From Flavobacterium cerinum (GTDB lineage Bacteria > Bacteroidota > Bacteroidia > Flavobacteriales > Flavobacteriaceae), in NCBI RefSeq assembly GCF_024496085.1, contig NZ_CP101751.1, positions 62,001 through 126,000 of the forward strand: a DNA stretch of 64,000 nucleotides. Reading direction: 5' to 3'. The notes beneath the pieces were generated by a model that was not told the origin of the DNA, did no database searches, and worked only from the letters and a program-made list of their open reading frames with translations. The translations under genes and the position numbers were made by a program. Shown piece by piece: positions 48,453-56,229 of the stretch (position 1 is its first letter; every line of letters starts with the position of its first letter).

Positions 48453-49430
48453 ATGTCGAAGGTAAAATATTATTACGATCCTGAAAAATTAGCCTATCAG
48501 AAAATAAAGCCTAAAAAAGGACGTCGTTTGGGATACATCAGTTTGTTTTTAGTTGCATCGGCGTTGTTCGGTTTTTTGTGTTTTATCATATTAATCAATA
48601 CACCGTTTTTTGAAACCCCGAAAGATAAATTACAGGCTCGTGAAATTGAAAACCTGAAGATCAACTATGCGATCCTGAATAAAAAAATGGATCAGTTGGA
48701 TGCTGTTTTAAGTGATCTGGAAGAGCGCGACAACAATCTTTACCGGGTTTATTTTAACAGTTCGCCTATCCCGGATGAGCAACGTCGTGCCGGATTCGGA
48801 GGAATTAACCGATATAAAGCGCTTGAAGGCTATAACAATTCGGATCTCGTTATGAATACCACTCGTCGTGTCGATGTGATCACCAAACAACTGGTAATTC
48901 AGTCGCGTTCGCTGGATGAAATATTAAAACTGGCAAAAGACAAAGAAAAACTGCTTTCCGCCATTCCGGCCATTCAACCGGTAAAAAATGAAGATTTAAA
49001 ACACATGGCCTCCGGTTTCGGATACCGAAGCGATCCGTTTACCAAAGTCCGTAAGTTTCATGCCGGGATGGACTTTTCCGCCAAAACCGGAACTCCCATT
49101 TTCGCTACAGGTGACGGAGTCGTTAGAAGAGCCGACAACTCATTATCCGGTTACGGAAACCATATTGAGATTACACATGGCTATGGCTATGAAACATTAT
49201 ATGCGCATTTAAGCAAATACAATGTCCGACCGGGTCAACGCGTTAAAAGAGGAGACATCATCGGATATGTGGGTAGCACAGGACGTTCTGAAGCGCCTCA
49301 CCTCCATTATGAAGTTCATAAAAACGGATCTGTAGTGAATCCGTTAAATTTCTATTACGGTTCGATTTCGGCCAAAGAATATGTTTTGATTTCACAATTA
49401 GCTAACCAAGAAAACCAATCGCTCGACTAA
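48453..49430 (+). CDS. M23 family metallopeptidase
   Basis: A 325-residue protein with one N-terminal membrane helix (about 30-50, YISLFLVASALFGFLCFIILI), a coiled region (about 60-170) and a LytM/M23 domain at about 185-300. The zinc ligands are visible in FHAGMDFSAKTGTPIFA (HxxxD) and HLHYEVHKNG (HxH). It should cut peptide cross-links in peptidoglycan or regulate such an enzyme at the inner membrane. Its stop overlaps the start of the MerR gene (TAATG), so they are co-translated. Confidence 0.93.
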   Translation: MSKVKYYYDPEKLAYQKIKPKKGRRLGYISLFLVASALFGFLCFIILINTPFFETPKDKLQAREIENLKINYAILNKKMDQLDAVLSDLEERDNNLYRVYFNSSPIPDEQRRAGFGGINRYKALEGYNNSDLVMNTTRRVDVITKQLVIQSRSLDEILKLAKDKEKLLSAIPAIQPVKNEDLKHMASGFGYRSDPFTKVRKFHAGMDFSAKTGTPIFATGDGVVRRADNSLSGYGNHIEITHGYGYETLYAHLSKYNVRPGQRVKRGDIIGYVGSTGRSEAPHLHYEVHKNGSVVNPLNFYYGSISAKEYVLISQLANQENQSLD

Positions 49431-49759
49431 TGCATTTAGACTTACCTGAAAAGAGATATTACAGTATCGGCGAACTTGCCAAAGCATTTGATGTAAATGC
49501 TTCACTTATCCGTTTCTGGGATAAAGAATTTGATATTCTGAAACCCAAAAAGAATGCAAAAGGCAACCGGATGTTTACACCGGAAGATGTAAAAAACCTG
49601 CAATTGATTTATCATTTGGTTAAAGAACGTGGGTTTACTCTGGAAGGCGCCAAAACCCACCTGAAAGAAGCACAGAAAAAAACACTGGATAAATTCGAAA
49701 TCATTCGTAAATTAGAAGCTATCAAAGTGCAACTTTTGAATATTAAGAACGAATTATAA
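49430..49759 (+). CDS. MerR family transcriptional regulator
   Basis: A 109-residue protein with the MerR winged-helix fold: YYSIGELAKAFDVNASLIRFWDKEFDILKPKKN then GNRMFTPEDVKNLQLIYHLVKERGFTLEGAKTHL. After that there is only a short helix, with no ligand-binding domain or cysteines, so it is not a metal sensor of the classic type. Its start overlaps the M23 gene stop by one base. The pairing of this MerR with an M23 peptidase is one I recall from other flavobacteria. Confidence 0.92.
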   Translation: MHLDLPEKRYYSIGELAKAFDVNASLIRFWDKEFDILKPKKNAKGNRMFTPEDVKNLQLIYHLVKERGFTLEGAKTHLKEAQKKTLDKFEIIRKLEAIKVQLLNIKNEL

Positions 49760-49844
49760 CAACTCCTGAAAAAAATCCGTTTGTAACGGTTCAGGTCAAT
49801 TCACGACTAATAGTATAATAAAAAACAATCTAAAAAAAGTAATT

Positions 49845-50432
49845 ATGAGAAAATGGTTAGTTCCCGGAATTATTGTATTCTTTATTGTTATCCTTTATTT
49901 TTGGGCTAAAGGTATCAACAATACCGCAGTAGAAATGGATCAGGCTTCACAGGAAGCATGGGGTAACGTACAAACCTCTTATCAACGTAGAAACGACCTT
50001 ATCGGCAATCTGGTAAACACCGTTAAAGGTGCTGCTGATTTCGAAAAAAGCACACTGGAAGCTGTAGTTAAAGCCCGTTCGGAAGCGACTAAAACAACAA
50101 TCGACCCTTCGAACATCACACCGGAACAATTAGCAGAGTTCAACAAAGCACAAAGCGGTGTTTCTTCGGCTTTATCTCGTTTATTGGTTACCGTAGAACA
50201 ATATCCTGATTTAAAAGCAAACCAAAACTTCCTTAAACTACAGGATGAGCTGGCAAGCACTGAAAATCAGATTTTAACAGCGCGAACTCGTTTTAACGAA
50301 AGCGTTAAAGGTTATAACAGTCATATCAAAAAATTCCCGAACAGTGTTTTTGCCGGTATGTTCGGATTTAAAGAGAAAGCTTTCTTCAATGCTGTAGAAG
50401 GTGCTGAAAAACCTGTTGAAGTTAAATTCTAA
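49845..50432 (+). CDS. LemA family protein
   Basis: A 195-residue protein with an N-terminal membrane helix (about 4-23, LVPGIIVFFIVILYFWAKGI) and the LemA four-helix body (AWGNVQTSYQRRNDLIGNLVNTVKGAADFEKSTLEAVVKAR, LKANQNFLKLQDELASTENQILTARTRFNESVKGYN). The function of LemA proteins is unclear. It is the first of three genes with two TPM-domain proteins (5-base gap to the next), the usual LemA-TPM arrangement. Confidence 0.93.
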   Translation: MRKWLVPGIIVFFIVILYFWAKGINNTAVEMDQASQEAWGNVQTSYQRRNDLIGNLVNTVKGAADFEKSTLEAVVKARSEATKTTIDPSNITPEQLAEFNKAQSGVSSALSRLLVTVEQYPDLKANQNFLKLQDELASTENQILTARTRFNESVKGYNSHIKKFPNSVFAGMFGFKEKAFFNAVEGAEKPVEVKF

Positions 50433-50437
50433 AAACC

Positions 50438-50875
50438 ATGTCGGCTACTGAAAATTTCCTGACTCCGGAAGAAGAAAATGCAATCGTAAATGCGATTCAG
50501 ATCGCTGAACGGAATACTTCAGGAGAAATTAGAGTCCACCTGGAAGATCATAGTGAAAAACCTCCTCTTGAAAGAGCTCAGGAGGTTTTTTATTCCCTTG
50601 GCATGGATAAAACCAAAGCTCGTAACGGCGTTTTATTTTACGTTGGAGTAACGGATCATACTTTTGCCATTATCGGCGACGAAGGGATTCACAATGTGGT
50701 CGAGGACGATTTTTGGGATTGCACCAAAGAAATTGTGATTACACACTTCAAAAACAAACGTTATAAAGAAGGTCTGGTGGATGGTATCATCAAGGCCGGC
50801 GAACGTTTAAAACAGTATTTTCCTTTTGAAAGTGACGATACCAACGAATTATCGAACGAAATATCCAAAGGATAA
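50438..50875 (+). CDS. TPM domain protein (cytosolic form)
   Basis: A 145-residue protein with a TPM_phosphatase-like fold but no signal peptide or glycine tail. TPEEENAIVNAIQIAERNTSGEIRVHLEDH opens the domain, and RNGVLFYVGVTDHTFAIIGDEGIH is the central strand-loop. It is the middle gene of the LemA-TPM-TPM operon and ends one base before the next ATG. It may act with the larger secreted TPM protein on the membrane, but its function is not known. Confidence 0.88.
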   Translation: MSATENFLTPEEENAIVNAIQIAERNTSGEIRVHLEDHSEKPPLERAQEVFYSLGMDKTKARNGVLFYVGVTDHTFAIIGDEGIHNVVEDDFWDCTKEIVITHFKNKRYKEGLVDGIIKAGERLKQYFPFESDDTNELSNEISKG

Positions 50876-50876
50876 A

Positions 50877-51686
50877 ATGACTTATCATATTTCAAAAATT
50901 ATTAAAAACCTGTTGTTACCGGTATTCTTCTTACTGTTACAACCGGTTTCGGCTCAGTTTACCATTCCGGAAAAACCAAAATTCCAGACCAGTGTTTACG
51001 ATTATGCCAATATGTTACGTCCTCAGGAAAAACAAAGTCTTGAAGAAAAGCTGATTCATTATTCCGATTCTACGACAACCCAGATCGTTGTGGTGACTAT
51101 CGAATCGTTACAAGGAGAAGATATCGGGATTTTAACTCCGAAATGGGCGCATCAATGGGGTATCGGACAAGCGAAAGAGGACAATGGTGTTTTTATTCTG
51201 CTAGCTAAAAACGAACGTCGGATATGGATTTCTCCCGGTTATGGCGTGGAAGATCGCTTAACGGCCGGAATTGTGGGTGAAATCACCCGGAATATTATTA
51301 TACCGGAATTTAAAGCCGGTAGTTATTATACCGGACTTGACAAAGGTGTTGATGCTATTGTAGACGTACTGAAAGGAAAATACAAAGGCAGCCGTAAAGG
51401 TGATCAATCCGATGACGGTGTAGCCGGAATTTTTATTTTCATTTTTATCGTTATCATTCTGATTATCGTACTGGCGCGCGGTCGTAAACCCGGTGGCGGC
51501 AAAGGCGGTATTGGTGGCGGTAGCGGACCGGGCATTCTGGACATGATCATCCTTAGCAGCTTAGGTCGTGGTGGCGGAGGCGGTTTTGGCGGCGGAAGCT
51601 CCGGAGGTGGTTTTGGCGGCGGCGGATTCGGTGGCGGCTTTGGCGGCGGCGGATTTAGCGGTGGCGGAGCCGGCGGAAGTTGGTAA
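50877..51686 (+). CDS. TPM domain protein with Gly-rich C-terminus (YgcG-like)
   Basis: The ATG at 50877 is chosen because it gives a signal peptide (about 1-26, ending QPVSAQ); 269 residues. The TPM domain is at about 30-160 (SVYDYANMLRPQEKQSLEEKL, TTQIVVVTIESLQGEDIG, DNGVFILLAKNERRIWISPGYGVEDRL). One membrane helix follows (IFIFIFIVIILIIVLA), then a glycine-rich tail of about 75 residues ending GGAGGSW. This matches the YgcG-like proteins that pair with LemA. It is the last gene of the operon. Confidence 0.9.
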   Translation: MTYHISKIIKNLLLPVFFLLLQPVSAQFTIPEKPKFQTSVYDYANMLRPQEKQSLEEKLIHYSDSTTTQIVVVTIESLQGEDIGILTPKWAHQWGIGQAKEDNGVFILLAKNERRIWISPGYGVEDRLTAGIVGEITRNIIIPEFKAGSYYTGLDKGVDAIVDVLKGKYKGSRKGDQSDDGVAGIFIFIFIVIILIIVLARGRKPGGGKGGIGGGSGPGILDMIILSSLGRGGGGGFGGGSSGGGFGGGGFGGGFGGGGFSGGGAGGSW

Positions 51687-51708
51687 CAGACTAAGACAAT
51701 TATAAGAC

Positions 51709-51735
51709 AAAGCCGGACTCGTTCCGGCTTTTTTT
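51709..51735 (+). terminator. Terminator of the LemA-TPM operon
   Basis: A 9-bp stem AAAGCCGGA / TCCGGCTTT (51709-51717, 51723-51731) followed by TTTT, 22 bases after the stop. Confidence 0.88.
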
Positions 51736-51975
51736 ATTCACCGCTTCTCCCATTACTTTTATTGAAGGATGTATTTACACTGAAAATAAGTCCTCTACCA
51801 TTAACTTTTGCTCTTTCTCCATTTATTTCTGAAAAATTATAGTGCGAATTATTTAATATCTTTATTACTCCATTTTCTTTTTCTTAATAAAAGAGGAACA
51901 CTATTATATATACTTATATAAAAATGGGTTGTTTTATTTTTAATTGAAAAATTAGCAGTGTCAAAATAAGATTAA
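51734..51975 (-). pseudogene. Possible decayed 3' end of an outer-membrane protein gene
   Basis: On the minus strand a frame closed by TAA at 51734-51736 reads back through SHYNFSEINGERAKVNGRG and LIFSVNTSFNKSNGRSGE, with the character of a terminal barrel strand. Upstream it continues in another frame (YISIYNSVPLLLRKRKWSN) that stops at 51849-51851, so a frameshift near 51850-51860 would join the two. A further stop limits it on the 5' side near 51975. No start codon or signal peptide remains. The flanking DNA to 52006 is AT-rich and I see no gene in it. Confidence 0.4.
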
Positions 51976-52006
51976 AACACTAATTATCAATTACTTATAT
52001 TTACAA

Positions 52007-52020
52007 TTCCTAAATTCTCA
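52007..52020. repeat. 14-bp direct repeat, left copy
   Basis: TTCCTAAATTCTCA, repeated exactly at 52124-52137. The two copies bracket the predicted structured element with 103 bases between them. Confidence 0.8.
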
Positions 52021-52043
52021 CTTTAGAGTTACAAGAAAAAATT

Positions 52044-52117
52044 CCTCCATGCTATGCAGACGGTATTGGAAACAACCGTAACACCGTGAGAAGTGTAGGA
52101 CTGCTAAGGCATGGAGG
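52044..52117 (+). ncRNA. Predicted structured RNA, three-way junction
   Basis: A 9-bp closing helix CCTCCATGC / GCATGGAGG (52044-52052, 52109-52117) encloses a second helix GCAG / CTGC (52056-52059, 52101-52104). Inside are two hairpins: ACGG-TA-TTG with a GAAA tetraloop and CAA-CCGT (52060-52079), and ACAC / GTGT with an 8-base loop (52081-52096). This fold is by hand; the strand is chosen because the next gene (52142) lies downstream on plus. GC content is above the surroundings. I cannot name a family; Rfam's flavobacterial motifs (for example Flavo-1) should be tested. Confidence 0.5.
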
Positions 52118-52123
52118 TCTTAT

Positions 52124-52137
52124 TTCCTAAATTCTCA
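52124..52137. repeat. 14-bp direct repeat, right copy
   Basis: An exact copy of 52007-52020, ending 4 bases before the ATG of the 67-residue gene. Confidence 0.8.
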
Positions 52138-52141
52138 AAAT

Positions 52142-52345
52142 ATGGATTCCAAAAGAGACCTAAAATCGTTTCGAGACACTGTCATACAGCAAAAAACCGT
52201 AATTAAAACAATGCAAAAAGTAAACGACACGTTATCTAAGACATTAGAAGAAGAAATGCAGTATAAAAATCATGCGTATTTTTTTATACTGGAAAAAGGG
52301 TATTTCTATGAATACTTGGAGTATTCTAAGGAGCATCAAATTTAA
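52142..52345 (+). CDS. Hypothetical small helical protein
   Basis: A 67-residue frame with no recognised domain. It is charged and helical (residues 1-42 could form a coiled coil: VIQQKTVIKTMQKVNDTLSKTLEEEM) and ends in an aromatic-rich part (YFFILEKGYFYEYLEY). It has no signal peptide. It begins just after the second 14-bp repeat, so the structured element would be its 5' leader. There is no clear ribosome-binding sequence, which is normal for Bacteroidota. It may not be a real gene. Confidence 0.4.
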   Translation: MDSKRDLKSFRDTVIQQKTVIKTMQKVNDTLSKTLEEEMQYKNHAYFFILEKGYFYEYLEYSKEHQI

Positions 52346-52363
52346 AGGCTATCTAAAGGAAAA

Positions 52364-52398
52364 TAAACCGGACAGGTCTTAAAGACCTGTCCGGTTTA
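52364..52398. repeat. Intergenic palindrome, ACCGGACAGGT family
   Basis: A perfect inverted repeat of 17 bases per arm around one base, with core ACCGGACAGGTCTT, between two gene ends. Confidence 0.85.
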
Positions 52399-52415
52399 AA
52401 TACTACAGTACGAAA

Positions 52416-52449
52416 AAAACAGGCAGGTCTTTAAAGACCTGCCTGTTTT
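52416..52449. repeat. Intergenic palindrome, variant core ACAGGCAGGT
   Basis: A perfect 34-base palindrome (17 bases per arm, core ACAGGCAGGTCTT), 17 bases from the previous one. Its last two bases overlap the stop codon of the minus-strand gene at 52448. Confidence 0.85.
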
Positions 52450-52756
52450 AATACGATCGTTTTACATACCATTGTATTAACATAAGAACAAAAATAATTA
52501 TCGGCAGAAACATAAATCCGAATACAAAAATACCCGGGATTATAGATCCGCAGCGAGGTTGTTCTCCTACAGCTATAAATCCTTCTACCATTATTGCTAA
52601 TCCGATTGAAAGCAAGGTTATCAATATTTGTCCTGCAAAACTAAAAAGAGTAACGACTCCTAAACTCATATTTGTCGCTCCTCTAATCGCTCTATTTCCA
52701 TACCGTATCTGAAAAACAAGCGGTATTAATAATAACACTAAAGCTATATATATCAT
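52448..52756 (-). CDS. Small integral membrane protein of unknown function
   Basis: A 102-residue, almost wholly hydrophobic protein with about three membrane helices: IALVLLLIPLVFQI (1-17), TLFSFAGQILITLLSIGLAIMV (36-57) and GIFVFGFMFLPIIIFVLMLI (75-94). Between the last two is a short loop containing GEQPRCG. I recognise no family. It is followed at its 3' end by the palindrome pair and preceded by the 157-residue lipoprotein gene in the same direction, with a 44-base gap. Confidence 0.55.
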   Translation of the reverse strand: MIYIALVLLLIPLVFQIRYGNRAIRGATNMSLGVVTLFSFAGQILITLLSIGLAIMVEGFIAVGEQPRCGSIIPGIFVFGFMFLPIIIFVLMLIQWYVKRSY

Positions 52757-52800
52757 TATTACTTATTAAAAAACAAGCCTTTACGACCGGTTCAGGTTTT

Positions 52801-53274
52801 TTAATCACATTCATCACCCCAACATTCCCTACAAGGTTGGTCTACTTTGGGATAATGGTTTTGTTTTTCGGTTGTAACAAACATATTATTAGACGTAAAT
52901 CCCGATGGAAATTGGGTAATCCAACGTCCGAGGTGTTTTTCTTTTTCCGTTGGGATAAACTTAAAATCCTGTAAAGACTTCCCGCCTTTTTCTTTTGTTT
53001 GCACTATTATCGTATCACTCGACTGATAGGTATTTAAAACCTGATATTCCTGATCTTCCTGTTGTCCGTGCAGAAAAATTTCCGAATTCTTTCCGGTATG
53101 TGTAATCGTTAGCAGTAAATTTCCGGAATCGCAAGTATTGTATACAATCAGCCCTTTTGCTGTTTTGGTTAGCCGCACCCATTCCCGCGGCAACATCCTG
53201 AGATCGTAATTTTTTCGTTCCGGCTCACATCCAAACAGCGCCGAGATTACTATTCCTGCATAAAAATATTTCAT
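52801..53274 (-). CDS. Lipoprotein of unknown function
   Basis: A 157-residue protein with a short signal peptide and lipobox SALFGC at residue 16. Mature residues are charged and beta-rich (LIVYNTCDSGNLLLTITHTG, DTIIVQTKEKGG). The C-terminus carries a cysteine pair PCRECWGDEC, which with the Cys near residue 48 could form disulfides. I do not recognise a family. A -7 promoter element lies 21 bases upstream, and it is followed by the membrane protein gene. Confidence 0.6.
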   Translation of the reverse strand: MKYFYAGIVISALFGCEPERKNYDLRMLPREWVRLTKTAKGLIVYNTCDSGNLLLTITHTGKNSEIFLHGQQEDQEYQVLNTYQSSDTIIVQTKEKGGKSLQDFKFIPTEKEKHLGRWITQFPSGFTSNNMFVTTEKQNHYPKVDQPCRECWGDECD

Positions 53275-53294
53275 CTTTCTTTTTCAATTTTTCG

Positions 53295-53302
53295 CAAATA
53301 TA
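53295..53302 (-). promoter_or_regulatory. -7 promoter element (TATATTTG) of the 52801 lipoprotein gene
   Basis: A perfect TAnnTTTG match on the minus strand, 21 bases upstream of the start codon at 53274. Confidence 0.5.
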
Positions 53303-53315
53303 CTTCGCTTATGTC

Positions 53316-53344
53316 AAAAAAAAGAAGCTGCGGGGTTCAGCTCC
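53316..53344 (-). terminator. Terminator of the TonB-dependent barrel gene
   Basis: A stem GGAGCTG / CAGCTTC on the minus strand (53338-53344, 53324-53330; one mismatch) followed by eight T. It lies 20 bases after the stop codon. Confidence 0.75.
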
Positions 53345-53363
53345 TTTTAATTATGGATATATT

Positions 53364-56138
53364 TTAAAGAACTCTATCCCTTCCCCTTCCTTTTTTTTCT
53401 TTTCCGGCAAATTTTTCAATTTTATAAGTCAGCGAAAACATAGCATATCGCTTTAAAACTACATTTTCTTCATCCCGAATACTGGTTGCTGTAATCGTTC
53501 GCGTAGCACTCTGATTCTGATTTAACAAGTCGTAGACTTTTACTTTAAACAACATTCTGTCTTCCCAAAAATTATATCCGACACTGGTATTCCATAGGTA
53601 AAAATCTTTTTTAAAACCATCGGAAATTGCCGAATTGTAGTTATACCCAAAATCGTTTCCGATAACCAATCCTTTCGGCCAGTAACTCGTAGTCTGTAAA
53701 TTGACCTGATGCTGATAATTCGAAGCCGAACTTACGCTATAATTCGTATAGCTCGTATTATTATAGACATAACTATAAGAAGGACTTACGCTTAACAATT
53801 CGCCGTAATCCCAGTTAAAGTTAGCTTTCGCTCTGATGCGATAATTAAAAGCATCATACATTTCGGCATTAGTATATCCTTTGCTTTTGGTAAAATTCAA
53901 TCCCGAACCTGCGCTGATACGGAATTTATGCATTTCGACTTTATAACTTTTATTCCAGTTTACACCTGTCCATGTATTAAAAACTCCGGAAACATTTTGA
54001 TAAGTCGTATATCGCTTTGCACTTTCGTCATATACAGTTGAAGCAATTGCCTGACTTTCATAAAACTGTCCGCCGGTATAAAAACTATAGCCTGAACGGG
54101 AAGCATAGTCATAATTCCGGAAGCTTGCATAAACATAGTGGCTCTTATTCGGATTCAAATCCGGATTTCCGGAATAGCTCACCAAAGCACTCGAAAGATC
54201 TTCTACAGGTAACAATTGCGTCGCAGACGGGAACGATACCTGATAGGAATAATTCAGCCATAACGATTTTGCTTTCGATAGTTTATAATCCATATAAACT
54301 TCCGCCGACGGTAATATATAATCCCGAATTAGTTTGGTATCGCGATATAAATAAAACGATTCATTATCCAAACGGGCAATATTAGTTCCGAAATACCCGC
54401 TCAGATAGAGTTTATTTTTCTGTATATTAATTCCTGCTTTGGGATTAATCGTGATTGTTTTCGAGCGCAAAAAACTTGTCAGCGTATCATTTTGTGTTGT
54501 ATAATCACCGGTTACCTCATCATAATTATAAGCCGTTTTATTGTCCAATGCTTTATTCCATGTATAATCTACCGCTATTTTAAAACGAACGGAATCCATT
54601 ATCGGCTCCAGGTATTCCAGTCCGATATCGATACGATCATTAAAATTTCGATTATAGCGAATCTGATCCCGGTTATCGGTACGGAGCAAATTTCCGTTTT
54701 CATCATAAAACCGCGTTTTGGACTGATTCAGATTACTTCCGATATCTTTTGAATTCGCATTGTCAATCGTAACTCCGATGCTTCTTCCCTTTTTGTTCAG
54801 TCTTTTATTAAAAGCTATTGAATTACTGAAGTTCTGATTGTCCGTTTCGTTATACAAATTACTCTGACTATCATTTAACGTCCGGTTATTATCTCCTAAC
54901 GTTGCCTCGACTGACTGGCTATTGTATTTTGCATTCCCTTTAGTAAAACGAGGGGCAACAAAAACCGTCGCTGTCGAATCGATTTTATATTCAACATTAA
55001 AACTCGTGTTATGGGTGTATTTATCCTCTCGTGAATTCCCTTCCGATTCCGTTATGATGGTTCGATCCGGTAAAAAGTTCTGATACCGGCTTTTATTGGT
55101 GTTTTTCGAAGTTGCATCGTTATAAAAATAATTTCCGTTGATGTCAAATCCTTTAAAAAGTTCATCGGCATAATTCAATCCGACCATATTGGACTGTGTA
55201 ATTCCTTTTCCTCCGCCAAAATTCATTCCGCTATCACCGGAACGAGACGAATTATTACGACCACCTCCCATATTGTCAAAAATTTCATTCATGGAGAATC
55301 CGGTCGAATTAATATTATTCGACGATCCTAAAAAACTGATCTTACGGGAACCTTTAAAATAATTTACCAACGCACTACTTTCATAGCGACTATCTGTACC
55401 ATAACCACCGGTAAATTTCCCAAAGAAACCTTTATTCTTATCTTCCTCGATCGTCAGGTTAATACTGGCATTATTGGAATTCCCTTTCTGTCCGGATATT
55501 TCTTCTTTTTTGGTTTTAGTATCCGTTACCTGTATTTTATTAATAACATTGGAAGGCAGGCTTTGCAGTGCAATTTTTCCATCCTTATCAAAAAACGGTT
55601 TTCCGTTTACAAGGATTTGATTTACTTCTTTTCCGTTAACAGTAATTTTACCGTCCGTATCCACTTCTACACCGGGTAATTGCTTTAAAAGTGTTTCTAC
55701 GTTCGCATCCGGGCGCACTTTAAACGAAGCGGCATTAAACTCTAATGTATCTTTTTTAATCCGGATTGGCGGCGCTTCCGCTTTCACCACCACTTCATCC
55801 AATGCTTTAGCCGATTCAGCAATTGCAATCGTTCCGAAATCTTTCGATTCGGTAAAATTTTCCAGTCTTACTTTATGATCCTGATAACCGATCAGCGCTA
55901 TTTTCAGAAAAACAGGCTGTGTTATTTTTTTTACGCTGAGTTCAAAGTTTCCGGTTTTATTGGTGATCGTATAATCGATCAGCGAAGAATCTTTGGCAAC
56001 CGACAAGTAAACGGTTACAGATTCGATTGGCAAACCCGAGTTTTTGTCTATAACTTTCCCTTTTACCGTTATGGTATTTTGAGCGAAGGAAAGGCAACTA
56101 AAAAACAAAAACGCAAAAAGTAAGGTGATTTTTTGCAT
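53364..56138 (-). CDS. TonB-dependent receptor-like outer-membrane beta-barrel protein
   Basis: 924 residues: signal peptide ending CLSFAQ, carboxypeptidase-regulatory-like domain at about 22-105 (VKGKVIDKNSGLPIESVTVYL), a TonB-box-like LDEVVVKAEA (about 113-122) and a plug (LLKQLPGVEVDTDGKITVNGKEVNQILVNG). The large barrel is of the kind annotated as outer-membrane beta-barrel family (OMP_b-brl_3). The C-terminus is unusual for a barrel, ending in a basic tail GKEKKGRGRDRVL after the last strand (YAMFSLTYKIEKF). No SusD partner is adjacent, so this is a stand-alone receptor; the ligand is unknown. Confidence 0.9.
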   Translation of the reverse strand: MQKITLLFAFLFFSCLSFAQNTITVKGKVIDKNSGLPIESVTVYLSVAKDSSLIDYTITNKTGNFELSVKKITQPVFLKIALIGYQDHKVRLENFTESKDFGTIAIAESAKALDEVVVKAEAPPIRIKKDTLEFNAASFKVRPDANVETLLKQLPGVEVDTDGKITVNGKEVNQILVNGKPFFDKDGKIALQSLPSNVINKIQVTDTKTKKEEISGQKGNSNNASINLTIEEDKNKGFFGKFTGGYGTDSRYESSALVNYFKGSRKISFLGSSNNINSTGFSMNEIFDNMGGGRNNSSRSGDSGMNFGGGKGITQSNMVGLNYADELFKGFDINGNYFYNDATSKNTNKSRYQNFLPDRTIITESEGNSREDKYTHNTSFNVEYKIDSTATVFVAPRFTKGNAKYNSQSVEATLGDNNRTLNDSQSNLYNETDNQNFSNSIAFNKRLNKKGRSIGVTIDNANSKDIGSNLNQSKTRFYDENGNLLRTDNRDQIRYNRNFNDRIDIGLEYLEPIMDSVRFKIAVDYTWNKALDNKTAYNYDEVTGDYTTQNDTLTSFLRSKTITINPKAGINIQKNKLYLSGYFGTNIARLDNESFYLYRDTKLIRDYILPSAEVYMDYKLSKAKSLWLNYSYQVSFPSATQLLPVEDLSSALVSYSGNPDLNPNKSHYVYASFRNYDYASRSGYSFYTGGQFYESQAIASTVYDESAKRYTTYQNVSGVFNTWTGVNWNKSYKVEMHKFRISAGSGLNFTKSKGYTNAEMYDAFNYRIRAKANFNWDYGELLSVSPSYSYVYNNTSYTNYSVSSASNYQHQVNLQTTSYWPKGLVIGNDFGYNYNSAISDGFKKDFYLWNTSVGYNFWEDRMLFKVKVYDLLNQNQSATRTITATSIRDEENVVLKRYAMFSLTYKIEKFAGKEKKGRGRDRVL

Positions 56139-56144
56139 TAGAAT

Positions 56145-56178
56145 AAAAAAAATTGCGGTTAATATATATTAACCGCAA
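56145..56178 (-). terminator. Terminator of der, at the front of the barrel gene
   Basis: A perfect 26-base palindrome TTGCGGTTAATAT / ATATTAACCGCAA (56153-56178) with an eight-T run on the minus strand. It sits 52 bases after the der stop and only about 7-15 bases before the start of the receptor gene. Confidence 0.8.
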
Positions 56179-56229
56179 AAGAAATGATTTCGTATGTAAT
56201 AACGGGAATCTTAAAGAAAGTTTAACAAA

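Noticed and set aside
51480..51686. GC-rich glycine repeat as a foreign insertion
   Set aside because: It is the normal glycine-rich tail of YgcG-like TPM proteins; GGC/GGT codons raise GC locally.
52007..52137. The 14-bp repeats as insertion-sequence ends or CRISPR repeats
   Set aside because: They are direct rather than inverted, there are only two, and there is no transposase or cas gene nearby. A CRISPR spacer would not fold as a three-way junction.
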